From contig DATCIH010000116.1 of the NCBI GenBank assembly GCA_036507955.1, positions 62,001 through 126,000 of the forward strand: DNA of 64,000 nt. The letters run 5' to 3'. Under the pieces are notes generated by a model that was not told where the DNA came from, ran no database searches, and was given only the letters and a program-made list of their open reading frames with translations. Source of the stretch: DATCIH01 sp036507955. GTDB lineage: Bacteria; Bacillota; Clostridia; Clostridiales; Clostridiaceae. Position 1 is the stretch's first letter; the number at the start of each line of letters is the position of its first letter. Below are positions 28,018 through 36,957 of this stretch, in pieces. The position numbers and the translations under genes are program-made.

Positions 28018-29115
28018 ATGGGAAAGAAATTAAGAGTAGGTATAATTGGAACTGGTGGTATTGCCCAGGTACATATGAAAGCTTATCAAACTTTTGATGA
28101 TGTAGAAATTGTGGGTGGAGCAGATATAGTACCAGGTAAATCAAGGGAATTTCTTGATAAATATAATTTAACCAATGCTAAAGCTTTTGATAGTGCAGCA
28201 GAATTAATTAAGAATGTTGAAATGGACGCAGTAAGCGTTTGTACTTATAATACAACCCATGCTGAAAATGTTATTATGGCTCTTGAGGCAGGATTACATG
28301 TACAATGCGAAAAACCTATGTCCTTCACATTACAAGAATCAGTAGATATGGTTAAGGCATCAAGAAAAGCTAATAGAATGTTAACAATAGGTTTTCAACC
28401 TCGTTATGATAGGAATCGTAAAAGAGTTGATGATATCATAAACTCAGGCGCTTTAGGAAAAATATATTATATCCAAAGTGGTGGCGGACGTAGACGTGGT
28501 ATTCCTGGTGGTACTTTCGTAGATGTAGACAAGGCAGGTTTTGGTTGCTTAGGAGATATAGGATGCTATTCTATAGATGAATGTCTTCATGCAGTTAAAT
28601 ATCCAAAACCAATATCCGTATCAGCAACAGCATCTAATTATTTTGGAACAAATCCAAAATATTTTGACGCTGTAGTTCCTTTTAAGGTTGACGATTTCTC
28701 AGTTGCATTAGTCCGAATGGAAAATGATTTAACATTTATGTTTAGACAATCCTGGGCAATGCATGCTGATACTTTAGGCGATACTTTATGGCTTGGTACT
28801 GAAGGAGCAATTAAAATAAAAAGCGAATTTGACTATGCTAATAAACCATCCCGTATCATGTATTTCACTGATGTAAATGGTCAAAATGTTGATAGCTTTG
28901 TATTACCATCCTACCCATTTAATGCTTATGATGGTCCTGAAGAAAAAGATATATTCAGAGCTAAAATCCGTGATTTCTGTGATGCAGTTATTCAAGGAAG
29001 ACCAGCTCCAATTCCAGGAGAAGAAATAATATACAATCAAGCAATATGTGATGGAATCTATCGTTCCAGCAAATTGAATAGAGAAGTTGAGATAGTGATA
29101 CCTAGTCTAGATTAA
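28018..29115 (+). CDS. Gfo/Idh/MocA-family oxidoreductase
   Basis: The 365-residue protein has GIIGTGGIAQVH near the N-terminus and CEKPMSFT. In the active-site helix the common His is replaced by Tyr (GDIGCYSIDECLH), as in the glucose-fructose oxidoreductase-like branch. A GRRRGIPGG loop may bind a phosphate or acid group. It follows the first oxidoreductase gene with its own GGAGGAG ribosome site and precedes the activase gene by 55 bases. Two dissimilar oxidoreductases in tandem suggest two redox steps, for example oxidation then re-reduction around the radical step. Confidence 0.85.
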   Translation: MGKKLRVGIIGTGGIAQVHMKAYQTFDDVEIVGGADIVPGKSREFLDKYNLTNAKAFDSAAELIKNVEMDAVSVCTYNTTHAENVIMALEAGLHVQCEKPMSFTLQESVDMVKASRKANRMLTIGFQPRYDRNRKRVDDIINSGALGKIYYIQSGGGRRRGIPGGTFVDVDKAGFGCLGDIGCYSIDECLHAVKYPKPISVSATASNYFGTNPKYFDAVVPFKVDDFSVALVRMENDLTFMFRQSWAMHADTLGDTLWLGTEGAIKIKSEFDYANKPSRIMYFTDVNGQNVDSFVLPSYPFNAYDGPEEKDIFRAKIRDFCDAVIQGRPAPIPGEEIIYNQAICDGIYRSSKLNREVEIVIPSLD

Positions 29116-29169
29116 TCGCACAGTTTTCATTTTATTATCAAATACAAGGTAAAGGAGAAGCAGCTACAT

Positions 29170-30063
29170 ATGAAAGGATTTATTACAGATATACAACATT
29201 TTTCGGTGCATGACGGTTCTGGAATTAGAACAACTGTGTTTTTAAAAGGCTGTAATCTAAGGTGCTTCTGGTGTCACAATCCAGAGACCTTAGCTCCTTT
29301 TCCTGAATTACAGATATTTCCAGAAAAGTGCATCGGCTGTGGAGAATGTATAAAGGTTTGCACAAATAATGCTCATGGAATAATTAACAATCAAAAAGTG
29401 TTCAGTCGTGAGAAATGTAAAGGTTGTGGAGCCTGCTCTAAGGTTTGTTATTCCGGAGCTCTTAAATTAATTGGCAAAGAGATAACAGCTGAAAAGGTTT
29501 TGGAGGATGTCCTTCTTGACAGTGATTTCTACAAAACTTCAGGTGGTGGTGTAACTATTTCAGGTGGAGAGCCATTATTTCAGAGCACTTTTACTTATGA
29601 AATTTTAAGACTGTGCAAAGAAAAAGGAATATCAACTGCAATAGAAAGTAATATGTGCTGGCCATGGGAAGTAGTGAAGCCTGTCTTGAGCGTAACAGAC
29701 CTTGTTATGATGGATATAAAATTATTTGACGATGAATTGCACAGGAAAGTAACTGGAATGTCAAATAAACTTATTCTTGAAAATGTTAATAGACTCTCTG
29801 TGGAAAAAATTCCAGTGATAATAAGAACTCCAGTGATACCTGGTGTAAACGACAATGAGAAGGAAATTAAAAGCATTGCAGAATTTATTATGAATTTTGA
29901 AAATGTTCTTTATTATGAGCTCTTACCATATCATCCGTTAGGCACGGCAAAGTACAAAAGTTTAGGTATGGATTATAATACCCCAAGGTTAGAGCCACCT
30001 GATAATGCGAAGATGAAGTTTCTAAAGCAAGTTGCTAAAAGTACTGGTATAAAGATGAGGTAA
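29170..30063 (+). CDS. Glycyl-radical enzyme activase (radical SAM)
   Basis: The 297-residue protein has the radical SAM motif C28-x3-C32-x2-C35 (GCNLRCFWCHNP). It then has two ferredoxin-like [4Fe-4S] motifs, C54/C57/C60/C64 and C83/C86/C89/C93. The TSGGGVTISGGEP segment for SAM binding is also present. This is the PFL-AE-like activase type that carries an extra ferredoxin insert, usual for eliminase-type glycyl-radical enzymes rather than pyruvate formate-lyase itself. It generates the glycyl radical on the enzyme encoded 25 bases downstream. It requires anaerobic conditions and a low-potential reductant. Confidence 0.92.
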   Translation: MKGFITDIQHFSVHDGSGIRTTVFLKGCNLRCFWCHNPETLAPFPELQIFPEKCIGCGECIKVCTNNAHGIINNQKVFSREKCKGCGACSKVCYSGALKLIGKEITAEKVLEDVLLDSDFYKTSGGGVTISGGEPLFQSTFTYEILRLCKEKGISTAIESNMCWPWEVVKPVLSVTDLVMMDIKLFDDELHRKVTGMSNKLILENVNRLSVEKIPVIIRTPVIPGVNDNEKEIKSIAEFIMNFENVLYYELLPYHPLGTAKYKSLGMDYNTPRLEPPDNAKMKFLKQVAKSTGIKMR

Positions 30064-30088
30064 ATGTATGTAAAGGAGGCTTATTTTA

Positions 30089-32248
30089 ATGCTTGATAAT
30101 AATTTAAATTATTCCGAATGTTTAAAGGTTCTTACTTCAAAAAAACTGAAGCAGACCGCTGAAAAAGTTAAAAAATTAGGATATATGGATGAAGATGATT
30201 ATGGAACTGTACCAACCCCTGAAAATTTTTCTTGGGAGCCAACACCTAATCATCCTAACGGTTCTTTTTATGGTAATGATGGCTGGGCTAAAAATTTTAG
30301 CGAGCTTATGAAAGTATGTCCAGTATATATTGACCCACAGGATGCTCTTGCAGGTAGATGGTCAATGTTTTTATCTAGGTCTCGTAAAGTCAAATGTAGG
30401 CCTGAGGATGACTTTTCATTTCTAAAGGAGGATCAGGAAAAGTACAATATTGATTCTGGAATTGGAGCTGATAGTCATTTTGCTCCTGATTATAAGATAG
30501 GTCTTGAACTAGGATGGAAAGGACTTTTAGAAAAGGTTAGGTATTATAGTAATATAAATGAAAATAGCAATCAGGGTTTTTATAAGGCTGAAGAAGATAC
30601 TATAATAGCTGTTCAAACATGGATTAAGCGAACGATAGATGAGATTTATCGCTTAGAGATAATAGAAAGTAGAATGGACTTTAAGACTAATTTAGAAAAC
30701 ATGGCAATAGCAAATGAATGGGTGATTGATAATCCTCCACGAACACTTAGAGAAGCTTGTCAATGGATAGCATGGTTTAACATGGTTTCACGTACCTTTA
30801 ATCGTGATGGAGCAGGTGGTCAACTTGATGAATTGCTTCGACCTTATTATGAAAAAGATCTTTCTGAAGGGCTGATTAATGATGAGGACGCAATATTCTA
30901 TATAGCTTGCCTTTTATTAAATGATTCACATTATTATCAATTGGGTGGGCCAGATATTACGGGAAAAGATCTAACAAGCCCTATATCATTTCTAATATTA
31001 GAAGCAGCACATAAAATAAACTGCCCTAATAATCTTACAATAAGGGTACATGATGGCTTGAACAGAGAATTTTATCTTAAATCAGTAAAGTACTTATTTG
31101 AGGATAAGATGGGTTGGCCAAGATATTGTGGAGATAAAGGTCTTAATGAAGGCTTTATGAAAAATGGTTATTCAATTGAACTCGCAAGGCAGAGAATCGC
31201 AGTAGGTTGTAATTGGATGAGTTTACCTGGCAGAGAATACACTATGAATGATTGTGTGAAAATAAATACTGCAAAAGTTTTTGAGGTTGCTTTTAGTGAA
31301 ATGCTTGAGGACAAAAGCAAAGAGTATTCAGTAGAAAGATTGTGGGAATACTTTGAGAAGCATCTTAGGAAAGCAGTTTTATGTACAGCTCGAGGTATAG
31401 ATTTTCAACTTGCACATCAAAAGGATAATTCTCCTGAATTACTAATGAATCTATTGTGTCATGGACCTATTGAAAAGGGAAGAGATGTTACTGATTGTGG
31501 CGTTGAGTACTATAATATGTGCATAGACGGAGTAGCATTAGCTACTGTAGCAGATTCTTTTGCTGCACTTGAGCAGAGGATTGAAGCTGAGAAAGTATTA
31601 ACTTGGGAAGAAATAATAGAATCTCTAAAAAATAATTATGCTTCTCCAAAAGATGCTCGTATAAGACTAATGATGAAATCAAGTGACAAATATGGTCAGG
31701 GCAATTCACTTGGTGACAAATGCGCGGATAGGGTATCAAAGTTATTTACAGATATTGTTAAGGAAAAAACTACTCCGAATGGATATAACTTGATACCAGG
31801 GTGGTTTTCTTGGTCAAGAACTATAACCTATGGTAAAAATGTAGGGGCAACTCCAAATGGCAGATATGCTGGAGATCCAGTATCCCATGGAGCAAACCCT
31901 GAGCCTGGCTTCCAAAAGGAATCAGCTCCAACAGCTATGGCAAGAGCAATAGCAAGAATACAACCAGGTTATGGTAATACTGCACCTATACAGCTTGAAC
32001 TTGATCCTGGGCTTGGATTAGAAGAAGACGGTATTGAAAAGATTGCAAGCCTTATAGAAACACATTTTAAGCTTGGTGGCACTTTATTTAATATCAACGT
32101 AATTAATGCTGATCAAATTCTTAAAGCACATAAAGATCCTTGGAAATATCCAGAACTTGTAGTGCGTGTTACTGGGTTTACAGCATATTTTGCAGCACTT
32201 TCTCCAGAATTTAGACAGCTTGTGGTAGATAGAATTATTAGAGGATAG
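30089..32248 (+). CDS. Glycyl-radical enzyme with atypical GCNW active-site motif
   Basis: The 719-residue protein is shorter than many PFL-like enzymes (about 760-850). The glycyl loop is present with G696 in VRVTGFTAYF (canonical RVxGYxA). The catalytic cysteine is C374 in AVGCNWMSLPG. In most characterised glycyl-radical eliminases this loop reads GCVE, with the Glu acting as a base; here the residues after Cys are Asn-Trp and the Glu is missing. Downstream similarity (NDCVKINTAKVFEV against the HDAAFFNLARIVEL type) supports the alignment. It follows the activase and two Gfo/Idh oxidoreductases, so the substrate is probably a sugar, polyol or derivative. It is not pyruvate formate-lyase. 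The reaction is unknown. Confidence 0.88.
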   Translation: MLDNNLNYSECLKVLTSKKLKQTAEKVKKLGYMDEDDYGTVPTPENFSWEPTPNHPNGSFYGNDGWAKNFSELMKVCPVYIDPQDALAGRWSMFLSRSRKVKCRPEDDFSFLKEDQEKYNIDSGIGADSHFAPDYKIGLELGWKGLLEKVRYYSNINENSNQGFYKAEEDTIIAVQTWIKRTIDEIYRLEIIESRMDFKTNLENMAIANEWVIDNPPRTLREACQWIAWFNMVSRTFNRDGAGGQLDELLRPYYEKDLSEGLINDEDAIFYIACLLLNDSHYYQLGGPDITGKDLTSPISFLILEAAHKINCPNNLTIRVHDGLNREFYLKSVKYLFEDKMGWPRYCGDKGLNEGFMKNGYSIELARQRIAVGCNWMSLPGREYTMNDCVKINTAKVFEVAFSEMLEDKSKEYSVERLWEYFEKHLRKAVLCTARGIDFQLAHQKDNSPELLMNLLCHGPIEKGRDVTDCGVEYYNMCIDGVALATVADSFAALEQRIEAEKVLTWEEIIESLKNNYASPKDARIRLMMKSSDKYGQGNSLGDKCADRVSKLFTDIVKEKTTPNGYNLIPGWFSWSRTITYGKNVGATPNGRYAGDPVSHGANPEPGFQKESAPTAMARAIARIQPGYGNTAPIQLELDPGLGLEEDGIEKIASLIETHFKLGGTLFNINVINADQILKAHKDPWKYPELVVRVTGFTAYFAALSPEFRQLVVDRIIRG

Positions 32249-32583
32249 ATAAAGTATAAAGAAATAGCAAGTATTAGAAGTACTTGCTATTTCTTTATAC
32301 TTATATAATGCTTATTTCGGTTTCAGAATTTGAGCCGATTTATGCTACCATCCCAAAGTATAACCTTATCTGATGGTAGCCATAGGCTTCTCAATTTCTG
32401 AAATTACATCTGGTAGTTAATACCTTTTATTAATTAAATTCTCTATTAGAACCATTTTACCAATTTTACAGCATGGACAAAAATTAATGTCCTTACCTAT
32501 TAACTTTAAAAGTATCTCAGCTATAGTTAATTTTTATAGGTATCACTCTTGTCCTGTTACCGCTATATAAACCCAATCTAGTT
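32249..32583. other. Convergent intergenic region with two hairpins
   Basis: Besides the perfect terminator at 32252-32302, a second inverted repeat (CTACCATC with GATGGTAG, about 32345-32380) lies in the gap. No reading frame of interest is seen. The stretch separates the convergent glycyl-radical operon and the sugar-transporter operon. Confidence 0.5.
32252..32302. terminator. Bidirectional terminator after the glycyl-radical enzyme gene
   Basis: A perfect 22-bp inverted repeat (AAGTATAAAGAAATAGCAAGTA and its complement) with a seven-base loop starts four bases after the stop codon. It lies between convergent operons and can serve both. Confidence 0.85.
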
Positions 32584-33471
32584 CTACTCCTTTACTGATC
32601 CCATTACTATTCCAGTAATAAAATATTTCTGCAAGAAAGGATATATTAAGAGTAGTGGAATTGTTGAAACAACAATTTTCGCACTATTTAATGTTCTATT
32701 TGAAATCTCTGCAAATCTTTTAATATCTTCAGGATTTGTCAAGTTTAACGTTGAGACTTGAACTGTGAGCTGTTGAATATATGTTTGAAGTGGATATTTT
32801 GCTGGTGAACTCATAAGTATCAATCCATGAAAAAAATCATTCCAATGTCCAACAACGCAGAATAATGTTATAGTAGCAAGAGCTGGAAGAGAAATTGGTA
32901 CATATATTTTAAACATTGTATACCATGGGCCTGCACCATCAACTACTGCAGCCTCTTCAAGAGACTTTGGTACACTTCTGAAAAAATTCATAAGTAAAAT
33001 AACATTAAATATGGGTACTGCTCCTGGTATTACTAATGCCCATATCGTATTTAATAAATGAAGATTTTTTATTGTTAAATACCAAGGAATTAATCCGCCA
33101 TTAAACAGCATAGTAAATACTATGAACCACATATATATATTTCTATATTTAAATTGTCTAACTTCCTTAGATAATGGATAAGCCATAAGTATAGTTAAAA
33201 ACATATTTATAGCTCCACCAAGTATAACTCTTTGAATAGATATACCAAAAGATACAAAAAATTGTTTATCACTAAGTAGTGTCTTATATGATGAAAGATT
33301 AAATTTTACGGGCCATAGATAAACCAGATTTCCTGCAGCTGATGCTTTAGAACTTAAAGAAACTGCTACTATATTAATCAAGGGAGCTAAGCACACAAAT
33401 GTAATTATAATTATTATAAACCATATTAATGCATCAGCTATTTTACTACCAAAAGTTTTAGATCTTAACAT
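32584..33471 (-). CDS. Carbohydrate ABC transporter permease (LplC/YtcP-like)
   Basis: The 295-residue protein has six predicted membrane segments and the EAA loop EEAAVVDGAGPWYTMFKIYV, placing it in the binding-protein-dependent permease family. Its MGSVKE terminus is typical of the LplC/YtcP branch that transports oligosaccharides or complex sugars without a dedicated ATPase in the operon. A shared MsmK-like ATPase elsewhere in the genome probably energises it. It is the last gene of the three-gene transporter operon and converges on the glycyl-radical operon. Confidence 0.88.
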   Translation of the reverse strand: MLRSKTFGSKIADALIWFIIIIITFVCLAPLINIVAVSLSSKASAAGNLVYLWPVKFNLSSYKTLLSDKQFFVSFGISIQRVILGGAINMFLTILMAYPLSKEVRQFKYRNIYMWFIVFTMLFNGGLIPWYLTIKNLHLLNTIWALVIPGAVPIFNVILLMNFFRSVPKSLEEAAVVDGAGPWYTMFKIYVPISLPALATITLFCVVGHWNDFFHGLILMSSPAKYPLQTYIQQLTVQVSTLNLTNPEDIKRFAEISNRTLNSAKIVVSTIPLLLIYPFLQKYFITGIVMGSVKE

Positions 33472-33482
33472 TTTCCGCCCTC

Positions 33483-34373
33483 CTAAAATATTCTATAATT
33501 AGCATATTTATCTGCAAGTTTATATGAAATAATTATTAAAAGAAAACTTACCACTGATTTTAATAATCCTACTGCGGTCCCGAAGCTCCACTGCAATTGT
33601 ACCAAGCCCACTCTATACACATAAGTATCTATTATATCTGCTGTTTTATAAACAAGAGGATTATAAAGATTAAAAACTTGATCAAAACCAGCATTTAAAA
33701 CATTACCTAAACTAAGTGTGGCCATTAATATAATAGTTGGTGCAATACAAGGAATTGTTATATGAAGTAATTGTTTGAATCTATTTGCTCCATCTATTGC
33801 TGTAGCTTCATATAAGCCAGGATCAACCCCTGTTAAAGCGGCAAGATAAATAACAGTACTAAATCCAAATTCCTTCCACACATCAGTTATGATTAGTATA
33901 GGTCTAAACCACGTATTACTTGCTAAAAACATTATTGGACTTGCGCCAAAAATATGAGTAAGTTGATTAATAGGACCATCAAAGGAAAAAATATTCATAA
34001 CAACTGAAGCTAAAATTACCCAAGATAAAAAATGAGGTAGATATATTATAGTTTGTACAGTTTTCTTAAATTTTACAACTCTAACTTCATTTAGTAGTAA
34101 TGCTATAATGACAGGTATAATCATTCCTGCTATAATTTTTAAAACTGCTATAATAATTGTATTGGAGAATATTTCCATACTATCCGGTAAAGAGAACATA
34201 TATTTAAAATTATCTAACCCTACCAATTTTGAGCCAAAAATTCCTTTGGCAGGAATATAATTTTGAAAGGCCATTATTATACCAAACATAGGTATAATTG
34301 AAAATATTATTAGGATTATAATCCCAGGGAATAGCATTAGATGATAATTAATTTGATTTTTTTTATTTCCCAT
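33483..34373 (-). CDS. Carbohydrate ABC transporter permease (LplB-like)
   Basis: The 296-residue protein has six membrane segments and the EAA loop YEATAIDGANRFKQLLHITI. The N-terminus (YHLMLFPGIIILIIFSIIPM) matches the LplB family. It pairs with the permease encoded 11 bases downstream to form the membrane channel. No ATP-binding gene is in the operon, as usual for this branch. The transporter's ligand is probably the sugar processed by the neighbouring enzymes, but this rests on context only. Confidence 0.88.
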   Translation of the reverse strand: MGNKKNQINYHLMLFPGIIILIIFSIIPMFGIIMAFQNYIPAKGIFGSKLVGLDNFKYMFSLPDSMEIFSNTIIIAVLKIIAGMIIPVIIALLLNEVRVVKFKKTVQTIIYLPHFLSWVILASVVMNIFSFDGPINQLTHIFGASPIMFLASNTWFRPILIITDVWKEFGFSTVIYLAALTGVDPGLYEATAIDGANRFKQLLHITIPCIAPTIILMATLSLGNVLNAGFDQVFNLYNPLVYKTADIIDTYVYRVGLVQLQWSFGTAVGLLKSVVSFLLIIISYKLADKYANYRIF

Positions 34374-34437
34374 TCAATTTACTCCTTTCAATGCTACAAA
34401 TAAAGTACAGGAAATCCTGTACTTTATTCGTTATATC

Positions 34438-36072
34438 TTATTTCTTTATTGCTGCATTAACTTCTTTTGTTATAACATCTCCACCTTGATCTTTCCACGC
34501 TTGGGCAAATTTATCAAAATCACTTACAGGTGACTGCCCTACAACAATTTTTAGTAGGCTTTCACTTTCAAGTTTTTGTAAATTTGCCCACTTTGTTTCC
34601 ATGGTAGGAGTTACTCCAAGGAAAACAGGATCGTGATAAACTATGAGATTACTACCCACAGCTTGCTGCCCGTCCCATCTTGTAGTGGCAGTAGCCCATA
34701 TTGCTGCATTAGCGCCAGGATTAGCTAAATTAGTATTAAAATCCGCATAAATTTGTTTATAATCTACTCTCATCTTCGCATCAGATTTAGTATCGATAGC
34801 CTCTTTTAATTGATTGTAACATCTTACTAAAACATCATTGTAATCTATTTGTAAGTTTATAGGAATGCAACCCCAGTCAACTCCCAAACCCTTATAGTAA
34901 TCAAGAGTAGTTGGATCAATTTTTCTTAAAGAATCATTTTCAACATTAAGAACCTTAACAATTGCTTCTGGATGTGCATAACCTTTTCTTACTACAAGAA
35001 ATCCATTTACTGGATCCTGAGAATAAAAATTTAATTTACCATTAGTGTCCAATGGAGCAACAAAAGGCTTCCAATCTGCCTTAGGATTAGCTTTTACTGC
35101 ATCTGTCATTACATCATATGGTGCCCACCAAGGTGCAAATAGTATTCCACATTGTCCAGAAACTACTAATGCATTCGTATCTGCAAGTGTTCTTACTGCA
35201 AATTGTTTATCTATTAAACCATTTTTGTACATATCACTGATTTTTGTAAGTCCCGCTTTCATTTCTGGTGCAACTGAACCATAATATGCATTGCCAGAAC
35301 TATCTTTCATCCATTGTTTAGGGTACGCTCCGTATAAGCTAAAAATAGTATCTAAACCGTAAGCTGCATTATAAACTGTAAGAGCTGGAATAGCCGCTAA
35401 TCCAATTGTTTTGCCAGGTGCATTTCCACCAGGATTCTTATCTATAAATTGCTTTGCTATGTTTTCTACATCCGCAATATTCGTTGGAGCTGGTAATCCT
35501 AACTTTGTAAGCCAATCTTGTCTTACCCACAAAAGATTTTGTTGTCCTCCAATACTAGTACCTGGTATTGCCATTAACTTACCATCGATTGTTGCCTGAT
35601 CCAACAATCTTTGGCCATAAGAAGCATATTGTTCCTTTAAAAAAGGATTCAGAACCTTATCAAAAACAGTTGTAAGATCCTCTACTAGATTATTATCCAC
35701 TAATTGTTTTAATGTCTTTCTGTCCGGAACGATCATAACATCGGGAATGGTTCCACTTGCTATAGCTAATGATACCTTCTGATTGTAAGCATCTCCACTT
35801 GCTTCCCAAGAATCAGTAAACGTTACATTAAGTTTTTCTTTTACATACTTAGTTTGCAAATTACTTAAATAAGTATCTCCAGCCGGAAAATGTGGATTAG
35901 GGCTTATACTCTTCCCCTGACTAAAAGTAACTGTAGTAGCATACTTTCCATATGGAGTCATAACTGAAGAATTGTCCACTGCTGATTTAGGTTTTTTTGT
36001 CGAAGTACAGCCTGACAGAAATGATGTAGCTAGTATTACTGACATCATTATTGAAAAGGTTTTCTTGATCAT
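34438..36072 (-). CDS. Extracellular solute-binding lipoprotein (LplA-like)
   Basis: The 544-residue protein has a lipoprotein signal with lipobox TSFLSGC and the large binding-protein type 1 fold (about 540 residues, as usual for LplA). Segments such as PDVMIVPDRKTLKQLVDNN and LWVRQDWLTKLGLPAPTN are characteristic. It captures a complex carbohydrate outside the cell and hands it to the two permeases downstream. It is the first gene of the operon. Just upstream lie the remains of a regulator gene that may once have controlled it. Confidence 0.9.
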   Translation of the reverse strand: MIKKTFSIMMSVILATSFLSGCTSTKKPKSAVDNSSVMTPYGKYATTVTFSQGKSISPNPHFPAGDTYLSNLQTKYVKEKLNVTFTDSWEASGDAYNQKVSLAIASGTIPDVMIVPDRKTLKQLVDNNLVEDLTTVFDKVLNPFLKEQYASYGQRLLDQATIDGKLMAIPGTSIGGQQNLLWVRQDWLTKLGLPAPTNIADVENIAKQFIDKNPGGNAPGKTIGLAAIPALTVYNAAYGLDTIFSLYGAYPKQWMKDSSGNAYYGSVAPEMKAGLTKISDMYKNGLIDKQFAVRTLADTNALVVSGQCGILFAPWWAPYDVMTDAVKANPKADWKPFVAPLDTNGKLNFYSQDPVNGFLVVRKGYAHPEAIVKVLNVENDSLRKIDPTTLDYYKGLGVDWGCIPINLQIDYNDVLVRCYNQLKEAIDTKSDAKMRVDYKQIYADFNTNLANPGANAAIWATATTRWDGQQAVGSNLIVYHDPVFLGVTPTMETKWANLQKLESESLLKIVVGQSPVSDFDKFAQAWKDQGGDVITKEVNAAIKK

Positions 36073-36217
36073 TAATATTACCCCCCTAAAAAATTTAGTT
36101 TACATAGATATCTTAATGCAAAATCTGTTTATATAATATAATAAGAATTATAGAAGTATAACAATTTTTTATGTTCTTAAGCCTAATTTTTATACCATCT
36201 AGTATTAAATTATATAA

Positions 36218-36259
36218 AAAGGCAATTATGCTTAATATTTAACCAACATAATTGCCTTT
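36218..36259 (-). terminator. Terminator after the broken AraC-type regulator
   Basis: A 13-bp stem (AAAGGCAATTATG with CATAATTGCCTTT) around a 16-base loop is followed on the minus strand by TTTTTATATAAT. It sits 11 bases after the end of the regulator remnant. Confidence 0.75.
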
Positions 36260-36269
36260 AAACCATTCA

Positions 36270-36745
36270 TCAAAAAATATTCCTATATTCTGTAGGAGAA
36301 ATTCCTACTACTTTTTTAAATACTTTACTAAAATAAGCGGGATCATCATATCCTACAAGTTCAGCCACTTGATATGTTTTGAACTTAATATCTTTAATTA
36401 ATAATTTGGCCTTCTCAATTCTCACTTTAGTAAAATAGTCCACAAAATTCTCTCCAGTCTGGCTTTTAAAAAGATCACTAAGATAATTCGAATTTACATA
36501 TACAATTTCCGCAATCTTGTTTAGGTTAATTTCCTCACTATAATGTTTTTCAATAAATCCCTTAACAATTTGTATTATACGCTTATCTCTACTTTTAATT
36601 GCTTTTATTTATAGAACATATAATTACGAGTCCACAATCATCAAAAAATGAACGTGACTTGTTATGTTATTAACAGATTCTTCAGCAATATTTCTAATAA
36701 TAAAATTACTTATTTTTGTTTCTTCCATACCATTTTTGTAATTGT
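36270..36745 (-). pseudogene. YesN-type response regulator remnant (AraC domain and part of the linker)
   Basis: The minus strand from about 36606 to 36270 reads an intact C-terminal AraC domain (NSNYLSDLFKSQTGENFVDY, then DDPAYFSKVFKKVVGISPTE) with no start codon and an in-frame stop just before it. Further upstream (to about 36745) the linker can be read in shifted frames (NYKNGMEETKISNFIIRNIA, then FFDDCGLVIICSINKSN). The receiver domain is missing, and at 36745 the sequence passes into a GC-rich foreign segment. The gene was therefore cut by an insertion or deletion. It probably regulated the ABC operon downstream. Confidence 0.75.
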
Positions 36746-36750
36746 CACGG

Positions 36751-36823
36751 TAGACGTACTGGTTACCCAGTACACCCCGCACAGATCCCGGTGTGCGGAA
36801 TTACCGCACCGGCCTCTTCAAAT
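36751..36823 (-). mobile_element. GC-rich structured segment, possible group II intron relic
   Basis: This 70-base segment is far richer in GC than anything around it. It contains three overlapping inverted repeats: GTACTGG/CCAGTAC, CCGCACA/TGTGCGG and CGGTG(T)GCGG/CCGCACCG. On the minus strand the phrase CCGGGATCTGTGCGGGG resembles, from memory, conserved text in bacterial group II introns. It joins two unrelated broken genes, a lipoprotein start and a regulator tail, at exact boundaries. No intron-encoded reverse transcriptase is present, so at most a small piece remains. The family assignment is tentative. Confidence 0.4.
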
Positions 36824-36957
36824 GAAAGATATTTCACCTGTGATTTTTTTTCAGTCGATGTGCTATTCGTAGTAGGTTTTGATGCTCCGCACCCAGCAAG
36901 TGTGGATGACACTACTAATGTGGTAACAACTACTGCAATCAATCTTTTTATTGCCAT
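36763..36957 (-). pseudogene. N-terminal fragment of a solute-binding lipoprotein
   Basis: The reading frame starts at ATG 36957 behind AGAGGGAAATAAAA. It encodes a clean lipoprotein signal peptide (MAIKRLIAVVVTTLVVSSTL with lipobox LAGC) followed by about 23 residues of Ser/Thr-rich linker. It then runs into the GC-rich segment, giving IPHTGICAGCTG and a stop. The mature protein is lost. It was probably the binding protein of another sugar transporter. The promoter and ribosome site look intact, so a short secreted lipopeptide could still be made. Confidence 0.7.

Noticed and set aside
30089..32248. Annotation as pyruvate formate-lyase
   Set aside because: PFL has a Cys-Cys active site; this protein has a single Cys in GCNW, an activase with ferredoxin insert, and sugar-type neighbours.
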